Positions 51,846 to 61,500 of a stretch of 64,000 nt of DNA are shown piece after piece. A program made the position numbers and the translations under genes. Where the stretch lies: positions 4,337,492 through 4,401,491 of the forward strand of contig JASKMD010000013.1 in assembly GCA_030144725.1 (NCBI GenBank), given 5' to 3'. Below the pieces are notes generated by a model that worked only from the letters and a program-made list of their open reading frames with translations, was not told where the DNA came from and made no database searches. Source of the stretch: Haematococcus lacustris (taxonomy: Eukaryota; Chlorophyta; Chlorophyceae; Chlamydomonadales; Haematococcaceae). Each line of letters begins with the position of its first letter. Positions within the stretch are counted from its first letter, which is position 1.

Positions 51846-52690
51846 AGGCATGAGCAGTGATGTGTTGGGTTTGCTGTTGATGTGTGCGCTGGAAGCTGAG
51901 CCAGCCAAAGCTCGATGCTCACATGAATGGCCTGCCTGAGTGTCTGAGGAGCGCATGGTCGGTCACATCATTGCTACGCTGCCACCTGCTTAGCACCTGC
52001 TGAGGCCATGCCTGCTGCTAGCAGTTGTTGTAGTTGTGAGAGCTCCAAATAGGATCGTGTGGCTGATTCAGCGGTGCTGAACATAGCGCGACATAGGGAT
52101 GTTTGTAAAGAGTGCAGGTGGCAGTGGGGCACAGCTGGGCCAGGCCCGAGTGCACCTTGGCTAGGCAGGCTGCTGCGAGCGTGGCACTCGCTGAGCTTGT
52201 GTTCATCACTAAATCCTTTGTGGCGCGCAGTGACTGATGTGAGTGACAAGGCATGCAAGTCGGCAACCTGCTGCCTGCAGTGTATGAGGTGCATGGTGTA
52301 TGAGGTCCAACTTGTAAGGATGTGTGCACTGATATGTGCTCTGTGAGTCTCTGCAGCATTGAGATATTACTTGCATGATGACTACTAACCCCAACCTGTT
52401 GCCAATCATTAACGTGCTGAGTGTTTCTTAGTTCGAGATCTGGTTTGAGCCGAGCCGATAAGGACCGCATGCATCACATCACATTGAGGGTTGTTTTTAG
52501 GGTGAGCTGAGCGATGTGAGTCAAGGAGAACTCCATGACGCATCATTGAGGGGCAGTCATCGGGATGACCTTGTGAAGGCTTGTGGAGCCGCCCATGCGA
52601 GCGTGACTTCCATAGTGCGATGCATAATCTAGCATGAAGGTATAATCCTAGAGACATAAACCTAATCAGAGATCGCTAGTCAAGCGGACG
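51846..52690. other. Spacer, no gene
   Basis: Starts with the 3' flank shared with the upstream gene; a strip of about 90 bp (51,998-52,086) is absent from that gene's flank. 52.4-52.69 kb holds nothing recognisable. Confidence 0.45.
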
Positions 52691-52910
52691 TCATGCCGCC
52701 AGCGGCGGCAACGTCCCGCGCCTGACCGACAGCCGATCGCACGTCGCTTTGAAGGCAGCCAGGTCAGGGATGTTGACGGCGTCGGCGCTGTTGGTGCCAA
52801 GCGCCGGGTGCGCAGCCGCGACCCCGGACGCCGGGCAGTCCTTGGCAGGCAGGATGTGCACCGCCAGCTTGCGCCGCGTGGGCGACCCGGGCAGCAGATG
52901 GTCGACGTAC
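52691..52910 (-). pseudogene. Orphan last exon of an M16-type (insulysin/nardilysin) peptidase
   Basis: Minus strand, after an acceptor CCGCAG: YVDHLLPGSPTRRKLAVHIL ... then VNIPDLAAFKATCDRLSV, ending at a TGA (52,691-52,693). The pattern 'xGSxxRRKLxVHxL' followed by an 'I-x-DLxAFKxxxxL-P/V' tail is that of the C-terminal end of insulin-degrading-enzyme-like M16 peptidases. No catalytic part is present: the duplication junction at 53.65 kb cuts the gene a few hundred bases upstream, and I recognise no earlier exon. Family call is from motif memory only. Confidence 0.5.
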
Positions 52911-53649
52911 CTGCGGTCGCGGAGGGGGGCACAGCAGGTCGCTGGGTCGGGCCAGCAAGAGGTTTAGACGGTTAGTTGCGGCAGCACAGGGCCAGACTCA
53001 TTGCAGCGTCCCTCCCACCCCTAGAGCGGGGTCACGGACTGTTGACTGCTGACTACGGGCGGCCGGTGCTGCCAGTGCTAGTGCTTGGGTGCTTGGGTGG
53101 GTAGGTGGGTGGGTCCAGCAGCCGGCGTGCTGCCTGCTCTGTTGCTCTGAGGACCCTTTCAAGTTTACCTAGCTCCAAGACCTAGTCCTAGTGGGTGGGG
53201 CCAGCAGACGGGTGGGTGGGTGACGGCTATGACGGCTCATCCTACCCCGACCACTGAAGCCAACAATCCCACCCCCAGGTGCGCCCTGCCTGCCTCCCCA
53301 CTTCCACCTAGCCTTGCTAGTTGACTGCTGGTCGACATGATGCGGCGGTGATGAGACGCAGCACCACACTCAGGGGCGTTCAGCTGCCCCTTCAACAGAG
53401 TGTGTGGGGGACAGCAGCAGAACACAGCGGCTAGCATAGCCACCCGGCACCCCCCAACACGCACTTGATGTACTAACCAAGCACCCCCGGGAGACTTGCT
53501 GTGGCCCTGAGCTGGCAGCTGCAAGGGTGGAAGCAGGACAGCACCTCAGCCTATGCCCCACTCTGGAGTGGATGTCCTGACCCGCCCCACCCTCGCCCCA
53601 TGCCAGCCAGCCCCCCCGGACGCTGCCTCCCCCTGACCCACCAGGCGCA
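52911..53649. other. Intronic/upstream sequence of the truncated peptidase gene; duplication junction
   Basis: No exon can be named. The right edge (about 53,645-53,655) is the junction where sequence switches to the inside of G-patch exon 7, within a CAGCAG-rich strip (ACAGCAGCAGCAGGGGGAGG). The same CAGCAG strip is at the copy-1 breakpoint (45,418), so short-repeat recombination may have made the duplication. Confidence 0.5.
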
Positions 53650-54454
53650 CAGCAGCAGCAGGGGGAGGGGAGGGGAAGAAAGGCAGGAAGCGCAAGCCAT
53701 GTGGTTCAGGTCAGGGGGGGCTGGTGGCAGCAGGCGGTGAGGCGGTCGGATGTGTGCAGGCGGGTCCGCACAGCTGTGTAGGGTCAGGGGCCAGTGCTGT
53801 TGTTGAGGGTGAGGTGGTGGCAGGGGTCCAGGTGGGCTCAGGGGCGGCTGCTGAGGTGCAGGGCACTGTGCGCTGGCTCAAGGTGGCGAGGGCTGCGCTG
53901 AAACAGGTGAGGGGAGGGAGGGGGAGGGAGGGGGAGGGCGTGAGCGAGAGGGGTAAAGTGATCATGGTATGTAGTTGTGGGTAAGGTGTGGAAGCAGGCA
54001 CGGCCAGGTAAGCTGGAGGGAGGCCAGGGCAGCGGTGCGGTGCTGAGGCCCAGAGGTCCGCTAGAGCCTGGTGAAGGCGTAGCGTGACATTGTTGCAGCC
54101 CCCTGCACACACTGGCAGCCCCCCCGCTCCTCCCTGCTTGCACATGCTCCTTGCCTGCTGCTTGCCCACATACATATGGCTTGCCCTGCCTCTGCCCCTG
54201 CCCCTGCCCCTGCCCCTGCCCCTGTACCTACCCACCCTGCTCTCGCCCTGCAGGCCCCGGGCAGCCGGCTCAAGGTCAAGGCGCTGTGCCGCCAGCTGCT
54301 GCAGCAAGTGCAGGAGCGCCACAGCGGGCCAGGGGGTGTGGCCCTCACACGCGCCCATGTGGCCGCTGTCCTGCATCGCAAGGCCGCCGCCAACAAGCTG
54401 GTCATGACCCCAGACGGCTTCGTCAGCCTGCCGCAACCCAGGGTGATGGCTTGA
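53650..54454 (+). pseudogene. 3' fragment of the G-patch gene (duplicate)
   Basis: Contains the end of exon 7 (to 53,906, ...RAALKQ before a better donor CAG/GTGAGG than in copy 1) and the last exon 54,254-54,454 (LKVKALCRQLLQQV). The G-patch domain and all earlier exons are absent and no start or promoter is evident, so it cannot give the full protein. Confidence 0.8.
54185..54228 (+). repeat. Intronic CCCCTG array, about six units
   Basis: Contracted counterpart of 45,967-46,218. Confidence 0.9.
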
Positions 54455-55514
54455 AGAAGAGAAGCAAGAAGAGAGGGGAAGAGGCAGGGGTGAAGGTAGT
54501 GAGGGGAGAGGGAGAGAGGGAGGGGGAAGAGGGAGAGGGGCCCCGTGGGGTTGGCAGGGCAGCCAGAGGGGAGTAGGCAGTCAGGGCGGCAGGCCTCTAG
54601 CTGGAGGCGTCTGTGCAGTCACCGTGTTCACCCTAGGCCTTATGTCAGCTGCTGGGTGGTGGGCGCAGCAGGGTCAGGAGGAGCGGCAGGGGCTAGGCCA
54701 GCTGGCAGGGGCGTGCAGAAAAGGCTGGGGTTTGCGGGGGCTGGTGGGTCCGAGGCTGTCAGGAAACCGAGGCTGTCAGGAAAGCGAAGGGATGGTGGGA
54801 TGGAGGCAGAAGGGGAGGCGGCAGCAGCTCAGCTTAGTCCAGTTTTTTTTGTTTCATAGAGAGAGAGACTTACAAGCAATCCAGCTTCACTGATACTGAC
54901 TACAAGGCGGTGGTGCGATTAGCCTACTTGCAGATGCAGAGTCTGTAGCTTCCTTTTCCTGTATGATACAAGGCATGACAGATACATGATTAACCCACCC
55001 CAGGCCGGCCCGATCATTTGCAGGATTAGCCGAGCTCAACAAGCCAGCCCAGCTCAGTAGCAAAAATATTACTGCACACTTCTGATGGCTGTCTTTGCCT
55101 GCTGCAATCTTGCTTGCTGCATTGCTTGCCTTCGCTTGTTCTGTGCTTCGATTGCCTTCACTCACAATTGATCGCCTTTGGAAACACACATGACCTCACT
55201 GAGTGTAGCTTGATCAGCAATTCATTAGCATGTAGGAGGGCCCCTATCTGGTGTGAATATGAGGCGGAAGGCCAGCCTTGCTACTACAGCTGCACCCTGG
55301 CAGCTGCTGCCTGCTCTGTTCACTGCTATGTACTGCTACAGTTAAGGTTCAGTAAACCTCGACCTAGCTGGGCTAAAAGGGCAAGACTGGCCAGACCTGC
55401 ATTGTAGATATGATGGTGCAGCGAACCTCGACCTCAGACTGCCACTGTGCTGACGGATATCTTCGAAACTAATTGACGCTCCCATCAGCCCATGACCTCA
55501 TAAGACGCTCGAGA
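54455..55514. other. Intergenic, no gene (duplicate of 46,461-47,520)
   Basis: Almost identical to copy 1; poly-T at 54,842 is a few bases different. No coding segment supported. Confidence 0.5.
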
Positions 55515-55649
55515 GAACTGGAGCAAGGGGCCCTGGCAGTTCATGCGCACGTGAATGCTGCGGAAGAGTCGGTTTGGTTACAGTTTGGTCGACAGCTGGG
55601 CCCATCCGCAGTAGCTTTGTTTCTGGAGTAACCGCTCATCAACACAGCC
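55515..55649 (+). promoter_or_regulatory. Upstream region of MVKRRR-class gene (duplicate)
   Basis: Class motif at 55,547-55,570, identical in sequence and spacing to copy 1. Confidence 0.6.
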
Positions 55650-57383
55650 ATGGTCAAGCGGCGCAGGCACAGCGATGCATTCGTCGATGGCATGCCCGTC
55701 CAGGCAACTGCAGCAAACCTTGGAAACCCCCTGCTGGAACTTCCTGAGGCGCTTATATCGGACATTGCCTCTCGGGCTGCGCGGCTGGGTGCGTGTGGAG
55801 CGCTTTCGCTCACCTGCACCGACTTCTCCAAGACCAACCTGATGTACGCCCCCGCTCTCCATATCCAGCTGGTCAGCCAGGGCTGCGACCAGCTGCTCAC
55901 ACCACGCGTCGTCGCAGCCTTGCAAGCCAGGACATGCAAGCTGGCCCTGACTCTAGAGCAACAGCAGGCTCAACACACCAGGCAGTACATCATGCTGCTG
56001 ACCAATGCTCTGAAGAAGCTGGCCAGCTGTGCAGCAGTGGAAGCCTGCAAGCTAGGAACCGTCCAGGGTCCCTCCCTTAGCCCTTACAAGCGTCTGGGAT
56101 GCAGCCCCACACTTGCTCAGCATTTGATGGACAGCTTCCCAAGCCTGACCTCCCTGTCACTCCACGGCTATGCCATCCCCTGCAGTGGTCTGGCCAGCCT
56201 GCTCGCCCACCCGCAGCTGTCCCTGCAGCTGCAGCAGCTCAACCTCATCGGCACTATCATCACCCAGCCCAAGCGACCTGAGCCAGGGGCAGCCACCCTG
56301 GACAACCTGTTCCACGCGTCCAGGCTCAAGCAGCTCAGATTGTTGACCAAGAGGATGGCTGGTGAAGACAAGCCCCTTCTGCCAAACCTGCAGCCATTGT
56401 CCAGTCACGTGACACAGCTGTGCATCCAGCAGCGGGAGGGTATGGTATGGGACCTTGACGACTTCACAGCAGCACTGCAGCCCCTGGCTCAGCTGCAAGT
56501 GCTGACGTTCTCCGGCCTTTACCACCTGGGGGGTCTGCCTGGGCTGCTGCAAGCGTTGCCTCAGCTGCACACCCTGCAGCTGCCTGACGCAATAGCCTAT
56601 GGGCAGGAACAGTCTATAGACGCCCTGCTGGCAGCCACCCAGCTTACCAGCATCCAGCTGAGCTCTTGTCAGAAGCTACGCAGCTCACGTGCAGATGTGC
56701 CATGCAGCTGGCAGCGGCTGGAGCTCACAGGCTATGTTGACTGTGCTTCTGTGGCACAGCTACCGCTGCACTCCCTTTGCCAGCCCCTGGTGCTGAACAA
56801 CCTCTTCATAAGTAGTGGCAGGGACGATTGCGCTCTGGTGGCAGCTGCAGTCCATAACCTGACGCAGGCTTGCAAGGTGCCAGTGAGGATCAAGGCCTTG
56901 CGGCTGTGTCGCCCACCTGGAGTGTCGAGAACAGACATGGGAGATGAAGTGGAAACGGACATGGCATCACAGGTGGAGTTGCAGCAGTTGGTGGATGTGC
57001 TGCAAGCGCTGAAGCATTGCAGATGGGGAAGAGTGTTCATGTTCCACATGAATGTGGGAGTGGCGCTTGTCTTGACACTGGCGCCATTGTGCCAGGGCGT
57101 CACACAGCTTGACTTTGCCTATGGCAGCCTGACCCCTTCCCTGGAGTTCTGGCGCCAGCTGGTGCTGCTCATGCCCACCGTCACTGATGTTGTCTTCAGT
57201 GACGTAGAGGGGAGCACAAGCTCAGCCATGCACAAGTCGTTGCAGCTCATGGCTGACCAGCCCTGGGCACGGTGGCTGGACATTTGCATTACTCGCTCTT
57301 CAGGCTCATCACAGCTGCCTGCATGCTGGCTGGCTGACAATCCTTCCAAGCCTGGAAAGCTCAGGGTGTGGTTCAAGTCATGA
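55650..57383 (+). CDS. F-box-like/LRR protein, MVKRRR class (duplicate)
   Basis: 577 aa, recent duplicate of 47,656-49,389 with the same F-box-like, leucine-rich repeat and C-terminal modules. The only two residue differences are next to each other (WDLDDFTAALQ against WDLDEFTATLQ). The three underlying base changes fall within about 15 bp (56,461-56,475), suggesting a small conversion tract from another family member. Confidence 0.88.
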   Translation: MVKRRRHSDAFVDGMPVQATAANLGNPLLELPEALISDIASRAARLGACGALSLTCTDFSKTNLMYAPALHIQLVSQGCDQLLTPRVVAALQARTCKLALTLEQQQAQHTRQYIMLLTNALKKLASCAAVEACKLGTVQGPSLSPYKRLGCSPTLAQHLMDSFPSLTSLSLHGYAIPCSGLASLLAHPQLSLQLQQLNLIGTIITQPKRPEPGAATLDNLFHASRLKQLRLLTKRMAGEDKPLLPNLQPLSSHVTQLCIQQREGMVWDLDDFTAALQPLAQLQVLTFSGLYHLGGLPGLLQALPQLHTLQLPDAIAYGQEQSIDALLAATQLTSIQLSSCQKLRSSRADVPCSWQRLELTGYVDCASVAQLPLHSLCQPLVLNNLFISSGRDDCALVAAAVHNLTQACKVPVRIKALRLCRPPGVSRTDMGDEVETDMASQVELQQLVDVLQALKHCRWGRVFMFHMNVGVALVLTLAPLCQGVTQLDFAYGSLTPSLEFWRQLVLLMPTVTDVVFSDVEGSTSSAMHKSLQLMADQPWARWLDICITRSSGSSQLPACWLADNPSKPGKLRVWFKS

Positions 57384-57983
57384 AGGCATGAGCGGTGATG
57401 TGTGGGGTTTGCTGTTGATGTGTGCGCTGGAAGCTGAGCCAGCCAAAGCTTGATGCTCACATGGATGGCATGCCTCAGAGTCTGGGGAGAGAGCATGGTC
57501 AGTCACAACATTGCTACGCTGCCACCTGCTGAGCACCTAGCGCGACAGTGGGATGTTTGTACGGAGTGCAGGTGGCAGTGGGGCAGAGTTGAGCCAGTCC
57601 CAAGTGCACCTTGGCTAGGCAGGTTGCTGCGAGCGTGCTTCCCGTTGTGCTTGTATTCATCACTCAATCCTTTGTGGCAAGTAGTGACTGATGTGAATGA
57701 CAAGGCATGCAAGTCTGTGCCACCTTGTGCCTGTACCATAGCCCTCGCGATCAGGCAATAGTGTAGGTGGTAGGCACTAATACACCATGTCCATGTCCAG
57801 GTGTACTCCACACAGCACATCAACACCATTTCAGTCCCGCTATTGATTCCTAGTTGTCCCTAGTGGTCTGACTCAAATGGACTGGAGAGTGCTGACGGCT
57901 CTTCTAAAAGTTAGTCGACGCTCCCATCTCCCTCCAACCTCACGTGACGTCCAAGCAGGCATGATACATGCGCTACACTGGTT
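57384..57983. other. Spacer, no gene (duplicate of 49,390-49,989)
   Basis: Nearly identical to copy 1; nothing recognised. Confidence 0.5.
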
Positions 57984-58132
57984 GACCTAGGTAAGGAGAA
58001 CTGGAGCTATGGGCCTGGCACTTCGAATTCTGCATGTGAATCCTGCGGAAGACTTGAAGCTTGGAGATGTGATATTGGATTAGCTCGTCCGCTGCGGCCA
58101 TATTTTTAGGAAGGTCGTTGCTTGCACCAGCC
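57984..58132 (+). promoter_or_regulatory. Upstream region of MVKRRR-class gene (duplicate)
   Basis: Class motif at 58,032-58,053, 79 bp before the ATG. Confidence 0.6.
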
Positions 58133-59839
58133 ATGGTCAAGCGGCGCAGGCATAGCGATGCATTCGTCGATGGCGTGCCCGTCCAGGCAACTTCAGCAAA
58201 CCTTGGAAACCCCCTGCTGGAACTTCCTGAGGCGCTTATATCGGACATTGCCTCTCGGGCTGCGCGGCTGGGTGCGTGTGGAGCGCTTTCGCTCACCTGC
58301 ACCGACTCCTCCAAGACCAACCTGATGTACGCCCCCGCTCTCCACATCCAGCTGGACAGCCTGGGCTGCGACCAGCTGCTCACACCACGCGTCGTCGCAG
58401 CCCTGCAAGCCAGGACATGCAAGCTGGCCATGACTCTAGAGCAACAGCAGGCTCAACACACCAGGCAGTACATCATGCTGCTGACCAATGCTCTGAAGAA
58501 GCTGGCCAGCTGTGCAGCAGTGGAAGCCTGCAAGCTAGGGACCGTCCAGGGTCCCTCCCTCAGCCCTCACAAGACTCTGAGCTGTAGCCCCAAACTTGCT
58601 CAGCATTTGATGGACAGCTTCCCAAGCCTGACCTCCCTGTCACTCCACGGCTATGCCATCCCCTGCAGTGGTCTGGCCACCCTGCTCGCCCACCCGCAGC
58701 TGTCCCTGCAGCTGCAGCAGTTGGACCTCGGCAGCACCACCATCACCCAGCCCAAGCGACCTGAGCCAGGGGCAGCCACCCTGGTCAACCTGTTCTATGC
58801 GTCCAGGCTCAAGCAGCTGAGCCTATTGACCAAGAGGATGGCCGGTGAAAACAGGCCCCTTCTGCCCAACCTGCAACAATTGTCCCAGCACCTGACACAG
58901 CTGTGCATCCAGCAGCGGGTGGGTATGGTATGGGAGCTTGACAACTTCACTGCAACACTGCAGCCCCTGGCGCAGCTGCAAGTGCTCACGATCTCCGGCT
59001 TTTACTGCCTGGGGGGTCTACCAGACCTGTTGGAGGCGCTGCCTCAGCTCCACACCCTGCAGCTTCCTGATGCAAGAGTCTCAGGGCAGGAGCAGCTGGA
59101 CATGTTGTTGGCAGCCACCCAGCTAACCAGCATCAAGCTCAGTTTACTGGAGTGGCTGGACATCTCACGTGCAGATGTGCCTTGCAGCTGGCAGCGGCTG
59201 GAGCTCGCGGGCCGGGCCCCGGTTCCCCTCGCCACTGCTGCCTACCTGCCCCTGCACTCCCTCACCCAGCCCTTGGTGCTGAACGAGCTCTTCATAAGTA
59301 TTGACACTGACCACTGCACTCTGGTGGCAGCTGCGATACATAACCTGACACAGGCTTGCAAGGTGCCAGTGAGGATCAAAGAGTTGTGCCTACACAAGGT
59401 TTATGTGGGCATGGCAGCACATCAGCGTGTACAGTATCAGCAGCTGGTGGCTGTACTGCAAGCGCTGAAGCGTTGCAGCTGGGACATGATGTCTATGAAC
59501 TGCATGGATGTGGGCCCGGCGGATGTGGTGACACTGGCGCCATTGTGCCAAGGCTGCACACATCTCAAGTTCCGACGTGGCAGCCTGACCCCCTCCCTGG
59601 AGTTCTGGCACCAGTTGGTGCAGCTCATGCCCACCGTCACTAATGTTGTGTTCAAGCAAGTAGAGGAGAGCACAAGCTTAGCCATGCATGAGTCACTGCA
59701 GCTCATGGCTGAGCAGCCCTGGGCACGCTGGCTGGACGTTTGCATCTCTCGCCCTCTGGGCTTGTCAATGCTGCCTGCATGCTGGCTGGCTGACAATCCT
59801 TCCAAGCCTAGAAAGCTCAGGGTGTGGTTCAAGTCATAA
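58133..59839 (+). CDS. F-box-like/LRR protein, MVKRRR class (duplicate)
   Basis: 568 aa from ATG 58133; recent duplicate of 50,139-51,845. Two residue differences: NLQQLSQ against NLQPLSQ and LDNFTATLQ against LDDFTATLQ. Otherwise the same domain layout, with EFWHQLVQLMP and EQPWARWLDVCI intact. Confidence 0.88.
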   Translation: MVKRRRHSDAFVDGVPVQATSANLGNPLLELPEALISDIASRAARLGACGALSLTCTDSSKTNLMYAPALHIQLDSLGCDQLLTPRVVAALQARTCKLAMTLEQQQAQHTRQYIMLLTNALKKLASCAAVEACKLGTVQGPSLSPHKTLSCSPKLAQHLMDSFPSLTSLSLHGYAIPCSGLATLLAHPQLSLQLQQLDLGSTTITQPKRPEPGAATLVNLFYASRLKQLSLLTKRMAGENRPLLPNLQQLSQHLTQLCIQQRVGMVWELDNFTATLQPLAQLQVLTISGFYCLGGLPDLLEALPQLHTLQLPDARVSGQEQLDMLLAATQLTSIKLSLLEWLDISRADVPCSWQRLELAGRAPVPLATAAYLPLHSLTQPLVLNELFISIDTDHCTLVAAAIHNLTQACKVPVRIKELCLHKVYVGMAAHQRVQYQQLVAVLQALKRCSWDMMSMNCMDVGPADVVTLAPLCQGCTHLKFRRGSLTPSLEFWHQLVQLMPTVTNVVFKQVEESTSLAMHESLQLMAEQPWARWLDVCISRPLGLSMLPACWLADNPSKPRKLRVWFKS

Positions 59840-60675
59840 AGGCATGAGCAGTGATGTGTTGGGTTTGCTGTTGATGTGTGCGCTGGAAGCTGAGCCAGCC
59901 AAAGCTCGATGCTCACATGAATGGCCTGCCTGAGTGTCTGAGGAGCGCATGGTCGGTCACATCATTGCTACGCTGCCACCTGCTTAGCACCTGCTGAGGC
60001 CATGCCTGCTGCTAGCAGTTGTTGTAGTTGTGAGAGCTCCAAATAGGATCGTGTGGCTGATTCAGCGGTGCTGAACATAGCGCGACATAGGGATGTTTGT
60101 AAAGAGTGCAGGTGGCAGTGGGGCACAGCTGGGCCAGGCCCGAGTGCACCTTGGCTAGGCAGGCTGCTGCGAGCGTGGCACTCGCTGAGCTTGTGTTCAT
60201 CACTCAATCCTTTGTGGCGCGCAGTGACTGATGTGAGTGACAAGGCATGCAAGTCGGCAACCTGCTGCCTGCAGTGTATGAGGTGCATGGTGTATGAGGT
60301 CCAACTTGTAAGGATGTGTGCACTGATATGTGCTCTGTGAGTCTCTGCAGCATTGAGATATTACTTGCATGATGACTACTAACCCCAACCTGTTGCCAAT
60401 CATTAACGTGCTGAGTGTTTCTTAGTTCGAGATTTGGTTTTGAGCCGAGCCGATAAGGACCGCATGCATCACATCACATTGAGGGTTGCCTTCAGGTTGA
60501 GCTGCGCGATGTGAGTCAAGGAGAACTCCATAGCGCATCGTTGAGGGGCAGTCATCGGGATGCCCTTGTGGAGCCGCCCATGCGAGCGTGACTTCCATAG
60601 TGCGATGCATAATCTAGCATGAAGGTATAATCCTAGAGACATAAACCTAATCAGAGATCGCTAGTCAAGCGGACG
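59840..60675. other. Spacer, no gene (duplicate of 51,846-52,690)
   Basis: Same as copy 1 apart from substitutions and small indels at 60.43-60.58 kb. Confidence 0.45.
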
Positions 60676-60895
60676 TCATGCCGCCAGCGGCGGCAGCGTC
60701 CCGCGCCTGACCGGCAGCCGATCGCACGTCGCTTTGAAGGCAGCCAGGTCCGGGATGTTGACGGCGTCGGCGCTGTCGGTGCCAAGCGCCGGTTGTGCAG
60801 CCGCGACCCCTGACGCCGGGCAGTCCTTACCAGGCAGGATGTGCACCGCCAGCTTGCGCCGCGTGGGCGACCCGGGCAGCAGATGCTCGACGTAC
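60676..60895 (-). CDS. Last exon of an M16-type peptidase, rest in gap (partial)
   Basis: Counterpart of 52,691-52,910: YVEHLLPGSPTRRKLAVHIL ... VNIPDLAAFKATCDRLPV, ending at the same TGA. It differs at several residues (E for D, G for A, Q for H, D for N, P for S), more diverged than the two LRR genes of the block. Because only the 3' end was duplicated into copy 1, this copy may belong to the complete gene, whose other exons would lie in or beyond the gap. Family call by motif memory. Confidence 0.5.
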
Positions 60896-61000
60896 CTGCG
60901 GTCGCGGAGGGGGGTAAAGCAGGTCGCTGGGTCGGGCCAGCAAGAGGGTTGGGCAGCTGGTTGCGGCAGCACAGGGCCGGACTCATTGCAGCGTTCCTCA

Positions 61001-61500
61001 NNNNNNNNNNNNNNNNNNNNNNNNNNNNNNNNNNNNNNNNNNNNNNNNNNNNNNNNNNNNNNNNNNNNNNNNNNNNNNNNNNNNNNNNNNNNNNNNNNNN
61101 NNNNNNNNNNNNNNNNNNNNNNNNNNNNNNNNNNNNNNNNNNNNNNNNNNNNNNNNNNNNNNNNNNNNNNNNNNNNNNNNNNNNNNNNNNNNNNNNNNNN
61201 NNNNNNNNNNNNNNNNNNNNNNNNNNNNNNNNNNNNNNNNNNNNNNNNNNNNNNNNNNNNNNNNNNNNNNNNNNNNNNNNNNNNNNNNNNNNNNNNNNNN
61301 NNNNNNNNNNNNNNNNNNNNNNNNNNNNNNNNNNNNNNNNNNNNNNNNNNNNNNNNNNNNNNNNNNNNNNNNNNNNNNNNNNNNNNNNNNNNNNNNNNNN
61401 NNNNNNNNNNNNNNNNNNNNNNNNNNNNNNNNNNNNNNNNNNNNNNNNNNNNNNNNNNNNNNNNNNNNNNNNNNNNNNNNNNNNNNNNNNNNNNNNNNNN
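61001..61500. other. Assembly gap, 500 N
   Basis: Exactly 500 N, placeholder size. It separates the tandem duplication from a pure telomere array. Confidence 0.99.

Larger units (their letters stand above)
45420..53645. repeat. Tandem duplication, first copy (about 8.2 kb)
   Basis: Begins inside exon 7 of the G-patch gene and runs head-to-tail into the second copy at 53,650. The stretch 45.42-53.0 kb has a near-identical partner at 53.65-61.0 kb (offset 7,994 bp across the two family genes); 53.0-53.65 kb has its partner hidden by the gap. Confidence 0.85.
53650..61000. repeat. Tandem duplication, second copy (cut by gap)
   Basis: Partner of 45,420-53,010. The two family genes differ from copy 1 by two residues each. 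Differences outside genes include the intronic hexanucleotide array (about six units against 42) and small indels at 60.4-60.6 kb. Ends at the 500-N gap. Confidence 0.85.
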
